From NCBI GenBank assembly GCA_013398295.1, contig VZSF01010131.1, positions 62,001 through 126,000 on the forward strand: a stretch of DNA of 64,000 nucleotides. Direction: 5' to 3'. The notes beneath the pieces are model-generated. The model saw only the letters and a program-made list of their open reading frames with translations, was not told the origin of the DNA and ran no database searches. Each line of letters starts with the position of its first letter. The first letter of the stretch is position 1. This document shows, piece by piece, positions 38,671 to 51,400 of this stretch. Made by a program: the position numbers and the translations under genes. This DNA is from Chionis minor. Its lineage: Eukaryota > Chordata > Aves > Charadriiformes > Chionididae.

Positions 38671-40104
38671 CACTAGTTAGTAACCACGGTGGCTTGTGTA
38701 TATACCAGCACGATGGGGAAAAATCTAAAATTCAAGTATACCTGGAATTCCCTGCTTTATCCTATACCTATCAGAAGTGTCATTTCTTTGCTTTCTCCAT
38801 TTTCCTTACCCTGCCAGGCAAAGTGGATTTTTCATTTCATTCTATTATGAAGAGACTTCTCTTTTTCTTCTTACATACTGCATGGTTATTGAGTGTCTCT
38901 AGATACCCTAGCGTATTATGGCTTTGCCTTCAGAAAAAGTCTCACTGATGAAGAATGGCAGAGAAAGAATGGAATTCACCGGCAAAGCATAAAAGACAAA
39001 CAAGCATCCTACTCAGCATGCCCTTTCATGGATCCAATAGCCAATTGACCTTAAATATGTGGAGAGTTTCAAATGTTTTCCAGTCAGTAGCTAAGTATCC
39101 CTGAAACTGATTCCACAGAGAATGCAGAATCTCTCCTCTGCAGGTAAATACAATGATAGTCGTTTCATAGGAGAGTTAAACCAGATAACTTCCGTTTGTC
39201 TGGACTCAGATCACTCCAGAATTGCGCGACAAAGCTGACAAGGAGCTGACATTCAGCTTTTGCAGGTGTTCATAAGCTGTCCTTCTTCAGTTGCATTCTC
39301 CATCACCTGCTATTGAGGAATTGAACATCCTTTACTAAAGCCAAATAAAGCAGAGTTAGAAGAATGGGGGTTCGGTCATTCTAGCATTCAAGAGTTAGGA
39401 AATGTCAGGGTTAAGCTTGCCTCTATGACTTTCAATCATCCCTCTCTATATACACATTCTTATACTGTTTTAAATTACCTGATTTCATACTATTTTTCCC
39501 ATAGGACCCTTACATTGTTCAGGGGAAAGCCTGGGACTGTGTGGGATGACTCAGGCTGATGAATCAGAACAATGTTGTCTCTAGGCTCTCTTTGTTGCAT
39601 CAACTGGAGGATGTATAGTGAATGATGCAGAGGTAAAAGAAATCAGATGATAGAAAATCTAGAACTGTTACTATATTTCATCATATTAACACCCACAAGG
39701 GTCATCAGTCATCAGCAGACTATAAAATAAACTCAACCGAGCCAAAAATTGCATTTTATGAAGATCAATATTTAAAGTTTACCCCAGGTCATTTTTGTGA
39801 TTGCATGAACAACAGTAAAACTGTTTTCAAACTATGGAAGACTAAAAAATGTTCTAAGCCATGTGAACTTAAAACTGCACGACTCAACCTTATTCACACA
39901 TGCACACAAAAGGAGTCTTTTTGACCCCAAATGAAGCATATGTCTTTTGAGGCTGATTAGTGGATTTGGGGGGTGTTTCTTGGAAGATTGTGTGCTGGAT
40001 GTTAATAGACTTAGGCTAAGATGCTCTTTCATCTTAGGTATGTATATGGCCTACATTGTAAAGATAGCTGAGGCTTTGTTGTACACATCCTTGCAATCCT
40101 AAAG
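38671..40104. other. Unique DNA, no gene recognised
   Basis: The 111-codon plus-strand frame at 38613-38948 starts inside the MIR-like relic and has no recognisable domain. Nothing else stands out. Confidence 0.5.
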
Positions 40105-40235
40105 AAATGAACATCACCTCCATTTAACAAGAAGCATTGAGTCTAAATGACTTTTCCATGTTCACCCTGGAAGTCAATGTCAGACCAGGATGTGGAACCC
40201 AAGTCTTCCAATTCATTGTCTGATGCCCCAGACAA
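40105..40235 (-). mobile_element. MIR-like SINE relic, antisense (most of the element)
   Basis: The order 'cctccatttaacaagaag', 'taaatgacttttccatg', 'ttcaccctggaagtcaatg', 'caggatgtggaacccaag' and 'tcttcc' matches an antisense MIR from its 3' part to its tRNA-like box B. It is among the longest MIR-like relics here. Confidence 0.65.
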
Positions 40236-40350
40236 GGAAATACTCATCTTCATTAATTACCAATGTAATTACAAAATTCCTAAGACATACTGTGGTTTCC
40301 TTACGTAGGTTAAACTCTAAATGATTTAGTAATACCTTTCCCCCTATATC

Positions 40351-40370
40351 AACAACTACCAACAACTACC
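40351..40370. repeat. 10-bp tandem duplication
   Basis: AACAACTACC occurs twice in immediate succession (40351-40360 and 40361-40370). It is a small slippage product about 60 bp upstream of the hexamer array. Confidence 0.85.
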
Positions 40371-40432
40371 CAAGAATTGTTAGAGGATCTCAGTAAAGGT
40401 GGCAGGATGTTAATCTGGTACTATCAGTATAA

Positions 40433-40480
40433 TATTCCTATTCCTATTCCTATTCCTAATCATATTCATATTCATATTCA
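40433..40480. repeat. Compound hexamer microsatellite, 8 units
   Basis: Eight six-base units lie in one register: four TATTCC (40433-40456), one TAATCA (40457-40462) and three TATTCA (40463-40480). The single-base change between the two halves (last C to A), kept in phase, suggests that one variant unit was amplified next to the other. Array length probably varies between individuals. Confidence 0.95.
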
Positions 40481-41382
40481 TGTTATGAAGGTGACAACAT
40501 TCAGATAACCTGACACGTCAGGTTGCTGGAATTGCATTTCTTTTTAGAGTATCTAGTCGGAGTAGCCTTGCTAAAGAAAAATTACCTCTGTACGTGCTGC
40601 TGCAGAGTGCAGAAATAGAGTTCTGCTGCTGTCTAAGGGCTCAGAAAAAGCCAGGAACCAGAAATTCTTGAGCAGTTACACTGGCTTGATAATAATAGGT
40701 TGATGAGAGCTTGCTGTGTCCAAATTATGTTTTCTGTGCTGTTGTTTCTCCCCTTATCTAAGTTGTGTGGTTTGTTTATTAGCATAATATATTAAGTGAT
40801 CCCTTCCCCAATGTGCTGAAGAGAGGAAAGAGTAGAATTAGTGCTGAGAATCCATGTAGGCTATGTACTCAGAACATCATAGGGACCAAAGGTCACAAAG
40901 AGGAAGAGTTTTCTGCTCTCATTCATGTCTAAACTGCTGGAGGTGTAGGTAAAAAGGAGCTCTTTAACTCAAAGGAGCAGGAAGGTGGCAATGCCACAAG
41001 ACCCATTTTTCTAGGATTCTCATTATAGAAAACCTGTGAAAAGCATCCCCACTTGTTTTAACTTGTGCTAACTGCTTGTGCCACCTCCCATGTGAAATGC
41101 AACGTAATGGTGTTGGGTGAGAGCAAAAGTCCAGCTAGGCCAATTTTCTGTATTAAATACTCAGAAATCCCTGGGAAAAGGATGAGAGCACAGCAAGCAA
41201 ATATATATCTTTTATATTTTTATTTATGATTTGTATCTTCTGCAAGGTAGTTTTTGAGCCAAAGGCATAGGATATCAAGGGGAATGCAGCTGATTCAACC
41301 TCTTCCCTCTGATCTGAGCAGATTTGATTAAGCTGGCGTGTATGTTCCTGGTTCACCAATGGAATAAATCACTTGTGCATAA

Positions 41383-41426
41383 AATAGTGAGAGTTTATAT
41401 AAATAATAGTGAGAGTTTATATAAAT
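41383..41426. repeat. 22-bp tandem repeat, two perfect copies
   Basis: The 22-base unit at 41383-41404 (beginning AATAGTGAGAG and ending TATAAAT) is repeated exactly at 41405-41426. Two perfect copies imply a recent tandem duplication. Confidence 0.95.
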
Positions 41427-44039
41427 AATATTCCTCAACTCAAGGTCATCGCACAACTTCATTACATTGGCAGTAGTATTGTACAGCATTTAAAATTCAT
41501 GTACATTATTTACAGTGATAATCTCCAGGAGTTACGTTATGGTTCCATGAATCTGCTCATGTGGTATCTTGTGTCTTGTCAAAATTATCAGAATAAATTA
41601 AATACAGAAGCCTTATGATATACTCAAATAAGTCAATAGTCTTATCTATTCCCATAATTCTTAATACAGATGCAAGTTCTGAGTAGGAAAAGGGCTATCA
41701 ATGTGGAAGCTGTTTTGGAAAAAAAGGAGAAAATAAATGGAAACAACTTTTGTGGTTGTACTGATTCTCTTGTGTTCTGAGACACTGCCAAATCAAATTT
41801 GAAGATACTTAGAGCTCAAAAAGAGTCTTTGGGAGCTTGTTGAAATCTACCATTTCTTTAGGTGACTAAGTATGGACATGAGTTCTTAAAAAGAAGATAA
41901 ACATTCTCTTTTAATATGTATATCTATTCCAGTTAAGAGTTTGTTGAAAGGTATGAAGAAAATGTATACTTCTTCTGTATTAATAACATCAAGCAGTGAC
42001 GTAGGAAAAACCAGCATACAAAGCCCATTTACATAGTGGAAGTTTTTCTGTTGGTTTCAAATAATACTAGCTCAGGCATATATTGAAGTAAATAAGAAAT
42101 TATTATAGAAATAGAAATAAATCAGAATATGTATACTCTACAAGACCTTGTTTACTCTCCATAAGGATGTTTAAAAAGAGTTATAACATAGACACAATTA
42201 AATTAGCTTTATCTGTGCAATCTATTATGTTTAAACAGGTTATTTTTGTTGCAGAAGAGTATTAGACTTTGTGCAGTGAAACTGGAAAGAAATTATTTAA
42301 GAAACATATTTGACATGCTGGAAACATGCAAGATCCCTTAACCATGGTTGGTGTCAAGTATCTTATTAGAACTTTCAAGATCGCATTTGACTGGATGCAA
42401 ACCAGGAAATAAAACTTTGGGGCATCACTCTATGTTTGTGAGGCAAAACATAGACATGAATTTGATCTACCAATGAGACTATAAACTGCTGTCTTCACAC
42501 ATCCTACAGTTTATTAATCCATGGGTAATACTTAGCTGGACTACACACCTAGTCTAAGAGCCATATTTACAGTAGTAATCATTTGAAACTATCTACAACT
42601 CCTCGGATAAACTCTGCCAAGCAATGTCAGGTTATTAAACTGATGTACCCAGTCTATATAGACCAAAATAAAGTCTATATTTGCTTTCTGAACATATTCA
42701 GATGTTGTGAAATACCTATGTTTTAATTTACTTCTGCTGTATTTCCTTGTTATTTCTATATAGGTCAGATTCAGCATATTCGGTCTGTGAAGGCTGGATT
42801 TCTTATTATTATAGAAATATAGGCACAACATCACAAGGTTTTATAGTCATCAGGCAGTATGTTTAGAATCAGATAAATGACTGAGAAACAATGTAGAGGA
42901 TGATGAGAAATATAAGGAATATATACTTTTAGGAGCTAATATATATTTGTATTTAATTACACTGTGTTTCTATCCTGTGCTATACATATTTCCTCCACAC
43001 ATGAAAACTGGAAAACAAGCTGGAGCACATTTAAATGTGGTCATCTGGTGTGAATGTTTTAGGCAACTAACTTCTGCCATTATGATTACTTTCCATTCTC
43101 ACATGCCATTTAATATTGCAGGAAGCAAAATAGTTCTGTGTGGTTGTAGTCTATCCAATATCAGTGTGTTACTGGGAAGTTAAAATCTCATCGAAGCCAG
43201 AAATGTAAATCTGCCAGACCTCCCAAGAACACTGAAAGCTTCTTTTTCTCTCTCTGTTCTTTAAAGGGTGGAAGAGATAACATCATTTCTTCTGTATCTG
43301 GGAAATCATTCTTTCTGCTTATTCCTAAAAAGTTGTCCCTCTTTCAGCTCCTTCTTCAAAGGAGGATTGCTTTTCTGAACCCTCTTGGTTCCTTTTGATT
43401 TGTCCTTTCAGAGCTAAATAAAAATTAAGGTGTGCAGACACAGAAATTATGTAGGGTCTTGTCATTTTGTCTAGAGTCTTTTAAAAAATGGTTTTCAGCT
43501 AGTGACCTTTTGAATTCCATTTATTAGTGAGGAAATGAAAATGTCTGAAAGTTTGGGGGGTTGCATTTTTTTTAGTAAATATCATATGCACCTCACGTCA
43601 CCTAGGTGCTATTACCTTGTTTGGCTTTATAGAGTTAAATTAGGAAAGGCTGGGAAGGAGAAAACAAAGGATGGCAACGAAAAGATCCCATCGTAAAGTA
43701 TGCTGGGGGAACTGAACCTAACCAAGCTAGTAAGGCTTGTGATGCTTAAACTGCAGTCTATGAGCAAAGAAAATGCAAAAAACATGAAAGATACTGTCCT
43801 AGGAATGAAGAGAAATTAAGAACATCCCAAAGGAATGCCAGGAGCATGCTACAGTAAAATAGTTTGCATCTTCACAGAAGCTTTAGCATAGGTGCTGTAG
43901 CTTATCAAAGAGTGCGAAGAAAGATTAAGGTTTAGTTTAGCGCATTCTGCATGCATACTTGTGTTGTTTTAATCTTTTGCTGTCTATCTTTGGGTGAATA
44001 AACAAGATGAATAAATAGGGAAGAGGTTGTTTCTCAGTC
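41427..44039. other. Unique AT-rich DNA, no gene recognised
   Basis: Two minor open frames of about 80 codons (42589-42834 minus, 42947-43183 plus) have no recognisable content. A 10-bp palindrome, CACCTAGGTG, lies near 43600. Nothing else could be supported. Confidence 0.5.
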
Positions 44040-44245
44040 ATTTTAATAGGCTTCCAGTCACAGACCGCTTGCACAGCTTACAGCTGTGTGTGTCGGGTAC
44101 GTAGAGCCTCCGCTGCAGAATAAATGAGCCGTTTGGTAAAGGCCGCAGAAGCCATCCTCTGAACATGCATTTGGCAGAGACTGGAGGAAATCTGAAGCTT
44201 ACCACGCTGGCTGTGCTAATATTATCTCTTGTAAGGGCCGGCAAA
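44040..44245. other. Locally CpG-dense patch
   Basis: I count 8 CpG dinucleotides in about 206 bp, against near absence of CpG in the flanks. The patch also carries a 68-codon minus-strand open frame (44244-44038) that I cannot assign. It is too short and not GC-rich enough for a classic CpG island. It could be an exon, an enhancer kept unmethylated, or a young insertion whose CpGs have not yet decayed. No choice can be made from the sequence. Confidence 0.4.
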
Positions 44246-47200
44246 GTTTTTTTCTAAGAAAAATGATAAAACTTCCCAATGATATCTATTATTTCTTTGT
44301 AATTATTTAGAAAAAAATTAAAATTGCCTGGGCACAGCCACAGCATTCAGGTGCCTGAGTGAACTTGGTGAAGAGAGTTCTTAAAATATTAAGAATAAAA
44401 AGACCAACTTGCTCCCAAGAACCTGTGGTCGAGTTTCTTAAGTATAATCTGAGGCAAGGCATAACCTGGCTCTGAGCATGCAGTGATTCATCACTGGTGT
44501 CATTTGGAAGAGCAGACTACAGAGGCTGGGGGCTTGCCAGCGTAGTTGCTGGGGCAAATTAATGTCCTCTGTGATAATTCCATTAAAGACTTATTATTTT
44601 GATATATCATGGGAGGCTAAGGTCATGATCTCCTGGGAACTTCGATTTTGAGCTATTTTGCTCAGGATTTCTATAATTAACTTTACTATTGGGTTACTAC
44701 TGACATTTGCATTGACTGTCTTTCAAGATTTGTTCTTGTTACCCATAATTCTTCAAAACATCTTGGTTACTTCTTTTAACATATTTAATCCAGAGAATTA
44801 TCCTTTCTAATATGTTTTCACCTGATCAGTATCTATTAGGGAGAAAATATGAACTGGAGTAAAAATTCTTCAAGCTCTTTAGGTATGTTTTACATACTAG
44901 GAATGTTTAATATAAAGATACTACTGAGAACTGAAGAGTTAGCTCAGTAAATGCCATTGGTGAAAACTTGAGGATCATGTCTAGTTAAATAGCTATCTAA
45001 GAAATCTGCATTGGACGAGTATCACCTAAAATTTGTCATTTGAGTAGTTTATTTATTATCACAAAATATAAGCAACTAAGTTGTTTTTACAATGGTGATA
45101 GCTGATCTTCAGAATACAAGCACTAGTTATTTGGTGAGAGTTGAGATAATTCAGAGGTAATTCTTGGGAGTTACCTCTACTTGTAGAAGTGGATCTTTTC
45201 CCAGACAGCTGTTCCGTTATGACAATACAAAGCCTGAGTGTGCCTGGAGGGCACGTGATTTAGGGTAACCTTTCCTTACACCTCTGTATATATTTGGTGG
45301 TTAATCCATCAGAAGAAAACATGCTTGATGGGAGAGTGCTAGGATTCTGTTATGAGGTGAACTTTCACTTGAGTGCATAATCCTAGGAAAACATCCTACC
45401 ACTGCTCAACAAAGCAAGAGGGACAAGAAAAGAAAAAACCATCTGTGGCATAGGTTATTCTATTCACAGAGTTAGAAAAGTATATTTGCAAAGGGTTTTT
45501 ATAATGGTGTAAGTTGCATCTCCCTTAAGGGTGCAAATAAACTCTCATTTTGAGCTCCAGCTGTTCTCTGTGTGCCAGCATCATGGAAGACAAGCCAAGG
45601 AGCTGGCTGGACCCTCTTCTTTTTCCTCTGACCTTAAGGGCAAGGACTTGTGTGTCTAAATCAGAGGAGGATGAGCATGACCCCCTCTCAGGCAGCACAG
45701 CTCTTGTAGTGAGGAGACGGAAGCACAGCAGGAACACATTTGGCAATCTGGGATCCGCTTGTAGGAAAAAAATGCCATTTTAACAGTTTAAAACTACACG
45801 GGACTGCATCCAACACAGCCCTGTCCCTGGGGACTGACCAGGACAGTTTTAGCCCTTTTAAGAACAAAGCAAGCAAGAGACCTTGCTGCAAGAACTCAGT
45901 GCCCTTTCACAGAGTTCCTAGCAAAGGAATGACTTTTTATTTATTTATTTTATGTCTTCAGATAAGCTTTGATGAGAGGTTCCTTAACTCTTCTGTAAAG
46001 GCTAAGTTTCCTGTCTGAGATAATATTTAAGATGAAGACTGACTCCTTCTCCTGTTTCCTTCCTACAGACCAAAAGGAGACCCTTTCAAAGTATACAGCC
46101 TTTAATCCTGAGGCAAATACATGTCCAGTTTGTAGCCCTCATCTCTTCTACAAAGGCTAGTGTTGCTGCTTGCAGGTAGCAGTTTTTTATCTCATTTAAT
46201 GCTTTGTACTACCTTCTTTCACTTGTATTATGCCACATATGAATTAGATCCTTTTTATGCTGTGCTTCTGCTTGTCCTTCATCATGCCGTTGTGGATAAG
46301 TAAACATACATTTAAGCCGATAAATTAGCATTACTTCAGCAGTGCCTTTTTTATTCAGCACGGCAGCAATCTTACAGCACATTCAATTTTAAATGAAACA
46401 GTGCTTCATTACCAGTCTTTAGATATATAGGATCTATTTTCGCGCAAATATGTTTTTATTTATTTATTACTTTAATATTATATTATTTCTAATACTACTA
46501 CTATTGATGATAAAATTATTAATATTAATTATTATTAATTCAATGTGAATATCAAGGTGTAAGTCACTAGAGAATTCTTCCACTAAAAAGCCAATCTGAT
46601 GGTTATTGCAAATAGCGGAAAAAGTACTTCAGAGGATGCTTTACTGGTCATATTCTTCGTATTAATCAGCTGTGAAATGAGACACATTCTCTTACAGCAT
46701 GATATCCATGTAAGAGGCTTTATAGTCCATTGAATAATCATTATCATCCTGTTTATTAGCCAAATATTAGATTGATAGCCTGTAATTAAACAGGGACAGA
46801 GAAAAACCCCACTAATTCAATGTAGATGGATATCCCTTCGCCTCCTGCAAGCTGACTAACATGTTGTTCATTGGGCCATTGCCTAGAGAACACTTTTTTC
46901 CCTCCCATGTGCCTTGTAATGTTTCTTTCCAGTGATTTCTTTCTTTGTCTTGAAGTTGTGAAAGCTGAAAGTTTATTTATTTAGTTAGTTAGTAACCATG
47001 TGAATTACACATATCAAATTATAACTTCAAAACTACTTGGTATATTATTTATACTTTTTGAAAATGGTGCTCCTTCACCTGGAAACTTAGTAAAATACAT
47101 AGACATTTTGGATAACTGTATTTTACTGTCTCTTCTGCCCTCTTATGGAAGTGCTCATACACATTAACAACTTAATCCAGCTCCCATTCAGTGGGACATT

Positions 47201-47908
47201 TGCCGCTGATTGCAGTGGCCGTTGCATCAGGCTCTTCGCTTGGAGGAAACAGTTGACAAATGCCTTATAAAGAGATATTTTGAACAGGTGAATAAGGTAG
47301 AAGCAAATGAGTGGAAGAATAGGAGTGGCCAGTTCTTAACACCTGCGCAAGAACAAACAAATACAATCTGCATGTGCATCATCACAGGTATATGCATCAG
47401 ACAGCTGCAGGGGTGAGGTTATTTCTACATATTTCGAAATGTATTTTTTTTACAAGTTGCTGTAGGTTACTCTGACTGTCTTCATTTATGGAAGCAGTTG
47501 TTTCTTTGTGTCACTCTTTATGAGAGTTTGGTCATGGAGTTAGGTCCTATGTAGCTGCCAGTTTCGTAGGTGCAGCAGTATTGTTCCTCTTTGCTTGTTG
47601 TTCTATGAAATATGCTTCCCTTCCTCATCAGTTACAACTTACAGAGTGAAAACTGAGTAAATCTGTTGTTGTTTCAGCAGCTGCTTCTGTTGAGATTTAA
47701 CTGCTTGCTATAAGATGGAGAGTCCGAAGGTTCCATTGCTTTCTAAAAATACGCAGGCTCCTGATGCTCACTCTCTCTCTTGCACATTTTTCAGTTACTT
47801 TCTTCACAGCTGTTTTTTCTGCCTTCTAGAGCTTACCTGTGGCAAATCAGTGGGGGGAAGGCTTTAGTCAGGCAGGGCAAAATTACCTGATTAACTCCAG
47901 TGGAAAAA
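44246..47908. other. Unique DNA with conserved-looking AT-rich segments
   Basis: No gene is recognised. A 92-codon frame (45740-46018) and a 77-codon frame (45550-45783) overlap and are unassigned. Segments near 44560-44760 and 46290-46900 are dense in TAAT/ATTA-type motifs without being simple repeats, which is how developmental non-coding elements often look. This is an impression only. Short TTTA runs occur at about 45938-45952 and 46455-46470. An inverted repeat AGAGGTAA / TTACCTCT lies at 45153-45178. Confidence 0.4.
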
Positions 47909-48410
47909 TCATAGAATCACAGAATGGTTAGAGTTGGAAGGGACCTTAAAGATCACCTCATTCCTTCCCCTGCCCTGGGCAGGGACTCCTCCCACTAGGC
48001 CAGGTTGCTCAAAGCCCCATCCAACCTGGATTTCAACACTTCCAGGGATGGGGCATCCACAGCTTCTCTGGGCAACTTGTGCCAGGGGCTCATCACCCTC
48101 AAAGTAAAGAATTTCTTCCTAATATCTAATCTAAATCTACCCTCTTTCAGTTTCAAACCATTTCTCCTCATCGTATTGCTACACTCCCTGAAAAAGGGTC
48201 CCTCCCCATCTTTCTTGTAGGCCCCCTCTAGGTGCTGAAAGGCTGCTATAAGGTCTCCCCAGAGCCTTCTCCAGGCTGAACAACCCCAACTCTCTCAAGC
48301 CTGTCTTAATAGCAGATGTGCTCCAGCCCTCAGATCATCTTCATGGCCTCCTCTGGACTCACTCCATCAGGTCCATGTCCTTCTTATGTTGGGGGCCCCA
48401 GAGCTAATAA
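47909..48410 (-). mobile_element. CR1 non-LTR retrotransposon, 3' fragment, minus strand
   Basis: At 47909 the plus strand reads 'tcatagaatcacagaatgg', the reverse complement of a CR1 octamer tail. It is followed by 'gttggaagggacctt', the 'tgccctgggcaggga' phrase and the antisense of the ORF2 C-terminus ('aggttgctcaaagcccc', 'ggatttcaacacttccagg'). Homology continues to the antisense of the HKKDMDL block ('aggtccatgtccttctt') at about 48371-48387, then fades by about 48410, possibly reaching 48450. The copy is heavily 5'-truncated, as most CR1 insertions are, and about 0.5 kb long. It has lost coding capacity, and its sequence differs clearly from the large CR1, so it is a separate insertion. 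Confidence 0.95.
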
Positions 48411-51400
48411 CGCAATATAGCTAAGACGCAACATTATTCATGAGGAGCTGGAGAAGAAAACTTCTTCTTGGCATTTTCCTTCAGTAATCATACTTGCACA
48501 AAGAACTGTTCTTGTGAAATACATATTGTACAACTAAATCTTTGTTTTGAAAGTTGTTCTTTTTTTTGTTTCCTTGAAGGACCTGTCCAATTGGAGAGAT
48601 CCATTTGTAAGAAAAGTTGTAATGAAATTTTGAGCAAAAATGTGTCTATCCTTCTGTTTATATATATTTGAAAGCTCACTGAAACTTACAGTGTGGGTTG
48701 TATCACTGAAAAACAGTAATACACATAAAATCATTGCATGTTGATGAATAAAATGAAAATCTAGCCGAAGTGTAGAACAGCATCCCTGCAAAATTCACAG
48801 AGGAGGGAGGATAGTCCAGTGTTAATCACGGGAAGAGAAAATGCTGTAGAATCTATAACAGATCACACTATAAAAATTTATAGATGCCTACAGAAGTTAT
48901 GCCAAATATTTATGAAATATAGAGTTGGTACTTTTCCAAATCATGTTTTCTTTTAAGTGTCTCTTAGAATTCTGTTGCAGGGTTGGTATGAATTCTTAGC
49001 ACTACAGAATGCCTTAAAGTGGATGTTTTCTTGTTAAATTTCATAAGACTAAGAGAGAACTGGTTGTTGTTACGCAGTCATATTGTGTTGTCTAAAACAG
49101 AACATAGAAGATAATCTTTTTGGGTGGAAATTATAGGCTCACAAATCATTAGATAGCTGCTCAATACTAGTCATGCAACTAGTTTGAAGTCAGCAGAACT
49201 GTTCATAATAAGTACTAAGTTAAATATGTGCAAAAGTTTTTGCAAGATCAGCACCTAAGATTTTAAGACGTCTGCAGAGAGCCAGATAATCTTACAAAGA
49301 AGTCAGTAAAATCAGTTCTGTGAATACAGCCATACATCTGTGGTGGCGGTTTCCTGTATATCATATCATGATAGCTTTGATTAACCACAAATCCCTGTAA
49401 TAATATTTCTGTTCTCCCAAATCCTTGTTCCACCCGAACACACATGATCCATTTTACCAGAACAATTTCTGAACCGTATGTTTTTCTTTCTGATCCCTCT
49501 ATCCATCTTTCTGGTTTGGTGCTCTAGGACATAGCGCTTACAGAAGTGACAGATGTGAGGATTTCTTTAAAAGGAAGGTGTGCTCATTTCTTACATATTC
49601 AGAGAGGCAAGAATATTATTATTTCTTTAATAGGTAGCACTACATCAAAAAGACATCTGACTCCTATCACTGCTTTCTCATGCTCATGGTAACAGCATCA
49701 TGAGGCCTCACATACTGGCTATTGGTGCAAACCTGAGGGGCACTGGTGCAAATGGGAGCAAGAAAAGTGAATTGTTTCTCCAGTGTAATATACTGTTGAT
49801 CCTTCTAGAACACTTTTAGTTGTTTTCTCTGTGCGTGTGATATAGAAAATAGAAGCATGAAATGAAAATACTCTGTTTGGAAAAGCTGAAGATTCTGTTT
49901 GATAAACAGGACTAAAGCATTCATAAGACTTTAACATTTCATTTTTGGGTCGATGCCTTGTCATTGTCTTCCCTTGGGCTAAAATCACAATATATTCTCA
50001 GGCATTCAAATCATGGCCTGAACTCACATATGAAGAATGAGAGGATGAGTCTGGTAGTGTGGTCATTCTGTTTCCTCTGTCTACCTGTCTCTTTACACAG
50101 GTGCATTCTCCACTTTTGTACACTAGTCCTTCCAGCAAAAGACCAACACACATCAGGTGTTTTGCTCCCTTTCCTTTTTCTACAGGAGACTGAGGTTAGT
50201 CCCTCAAAAACTGTTGAGGTTCAGATGCCAACCCTAATTCCCATGTTTGATAATGTTGTGGAAGCAAAAACAATCAAATGCAGATTGTCCTCATCCCTCC
50301 CTCCATCCCACTACACTCCCTCCTCTTCATACTTGTTCAAAACTTTTGGCCATGGCCCTATCCAAATTTGGAGATCCAGAGAAGAAAGATGGAAAACTAT
50401 GTTGGTTACTGAAGGCATTTTATCCCCCATGGATCTTTGACTGCAGAACACACTGTGAAAAATACTACTCAAATACAGAGTAGGTTAGAGCAAGGCAGTG
50501 TCATGTCCCTCATCCTCTACACTTCACATAGCACAGTACTGTGGGCTCCTGCTCCCTTCTGTCATCAGGATAAGCCCCACCACTCCTAGAAGAGCATGAG
50601 CTGAAGAAAGGTCCAGACCTGTAGCAACAATTTTGTTTCAGAAGAGGATTTAATGTAGTAGCTGAAACTCATAGCTATTATTCTTACTCTTCTCATGAGA
50701 TCCTAATTTCCAATCACTTTTTCATTGAACCCACTGTTTTGTTGGTATTTTGATGTACACATCATGGTCAACAGGCTGCCCAGGCAGCCCAGTCTGGGAT
50801 CTACCAAAGTCAGTGGGAACAATACTTTGAGTTCTTACTTTGGTTTCTACCGCTTACAACCGATTAGTAGCTCACACTGACAATTAGTAAAATACCGTCT
50901 TGTTCAGCAGGACTAGTAAAGAGTCTCAATATTTGACCTTTAGATAACTGAAAGGAAGCGGGGTGAGGAGAACTACAAAGGACATCTATTAATGGATTCA
51001 AAGTAATGATCTCCTTCTCTGAAGTCATTCTGTAGCATAAAAATAGCAGTGAGATCCTAAACTGGTGAGCATAGGCAATGAGTCTTCAGAACCCGATGGA
51101 AGCTATGGGCGCAGCTAGGCTGACTTGCCTGATCTGGATGCGTAGCTGTGGTATGACTCCAAGCTTTGCAATAAGCAGACTGCAGTAGGATGTCTTTATT
51201 ACAGACATTTTATCTAGATGAAACTAAATTGGTACTTACTGAATGTAAACAAGCATATAAAGCATATAATATGAACAGCACATAATTTATATAATTAAAG
51301 ATTGTACAGAATGCTGCTTAGAAACTTACATTTTCATTGATGCTCTTACTGTACTGAAATTGAACTGACCAGTCTCCCAAAATTTACACACACACAAATT

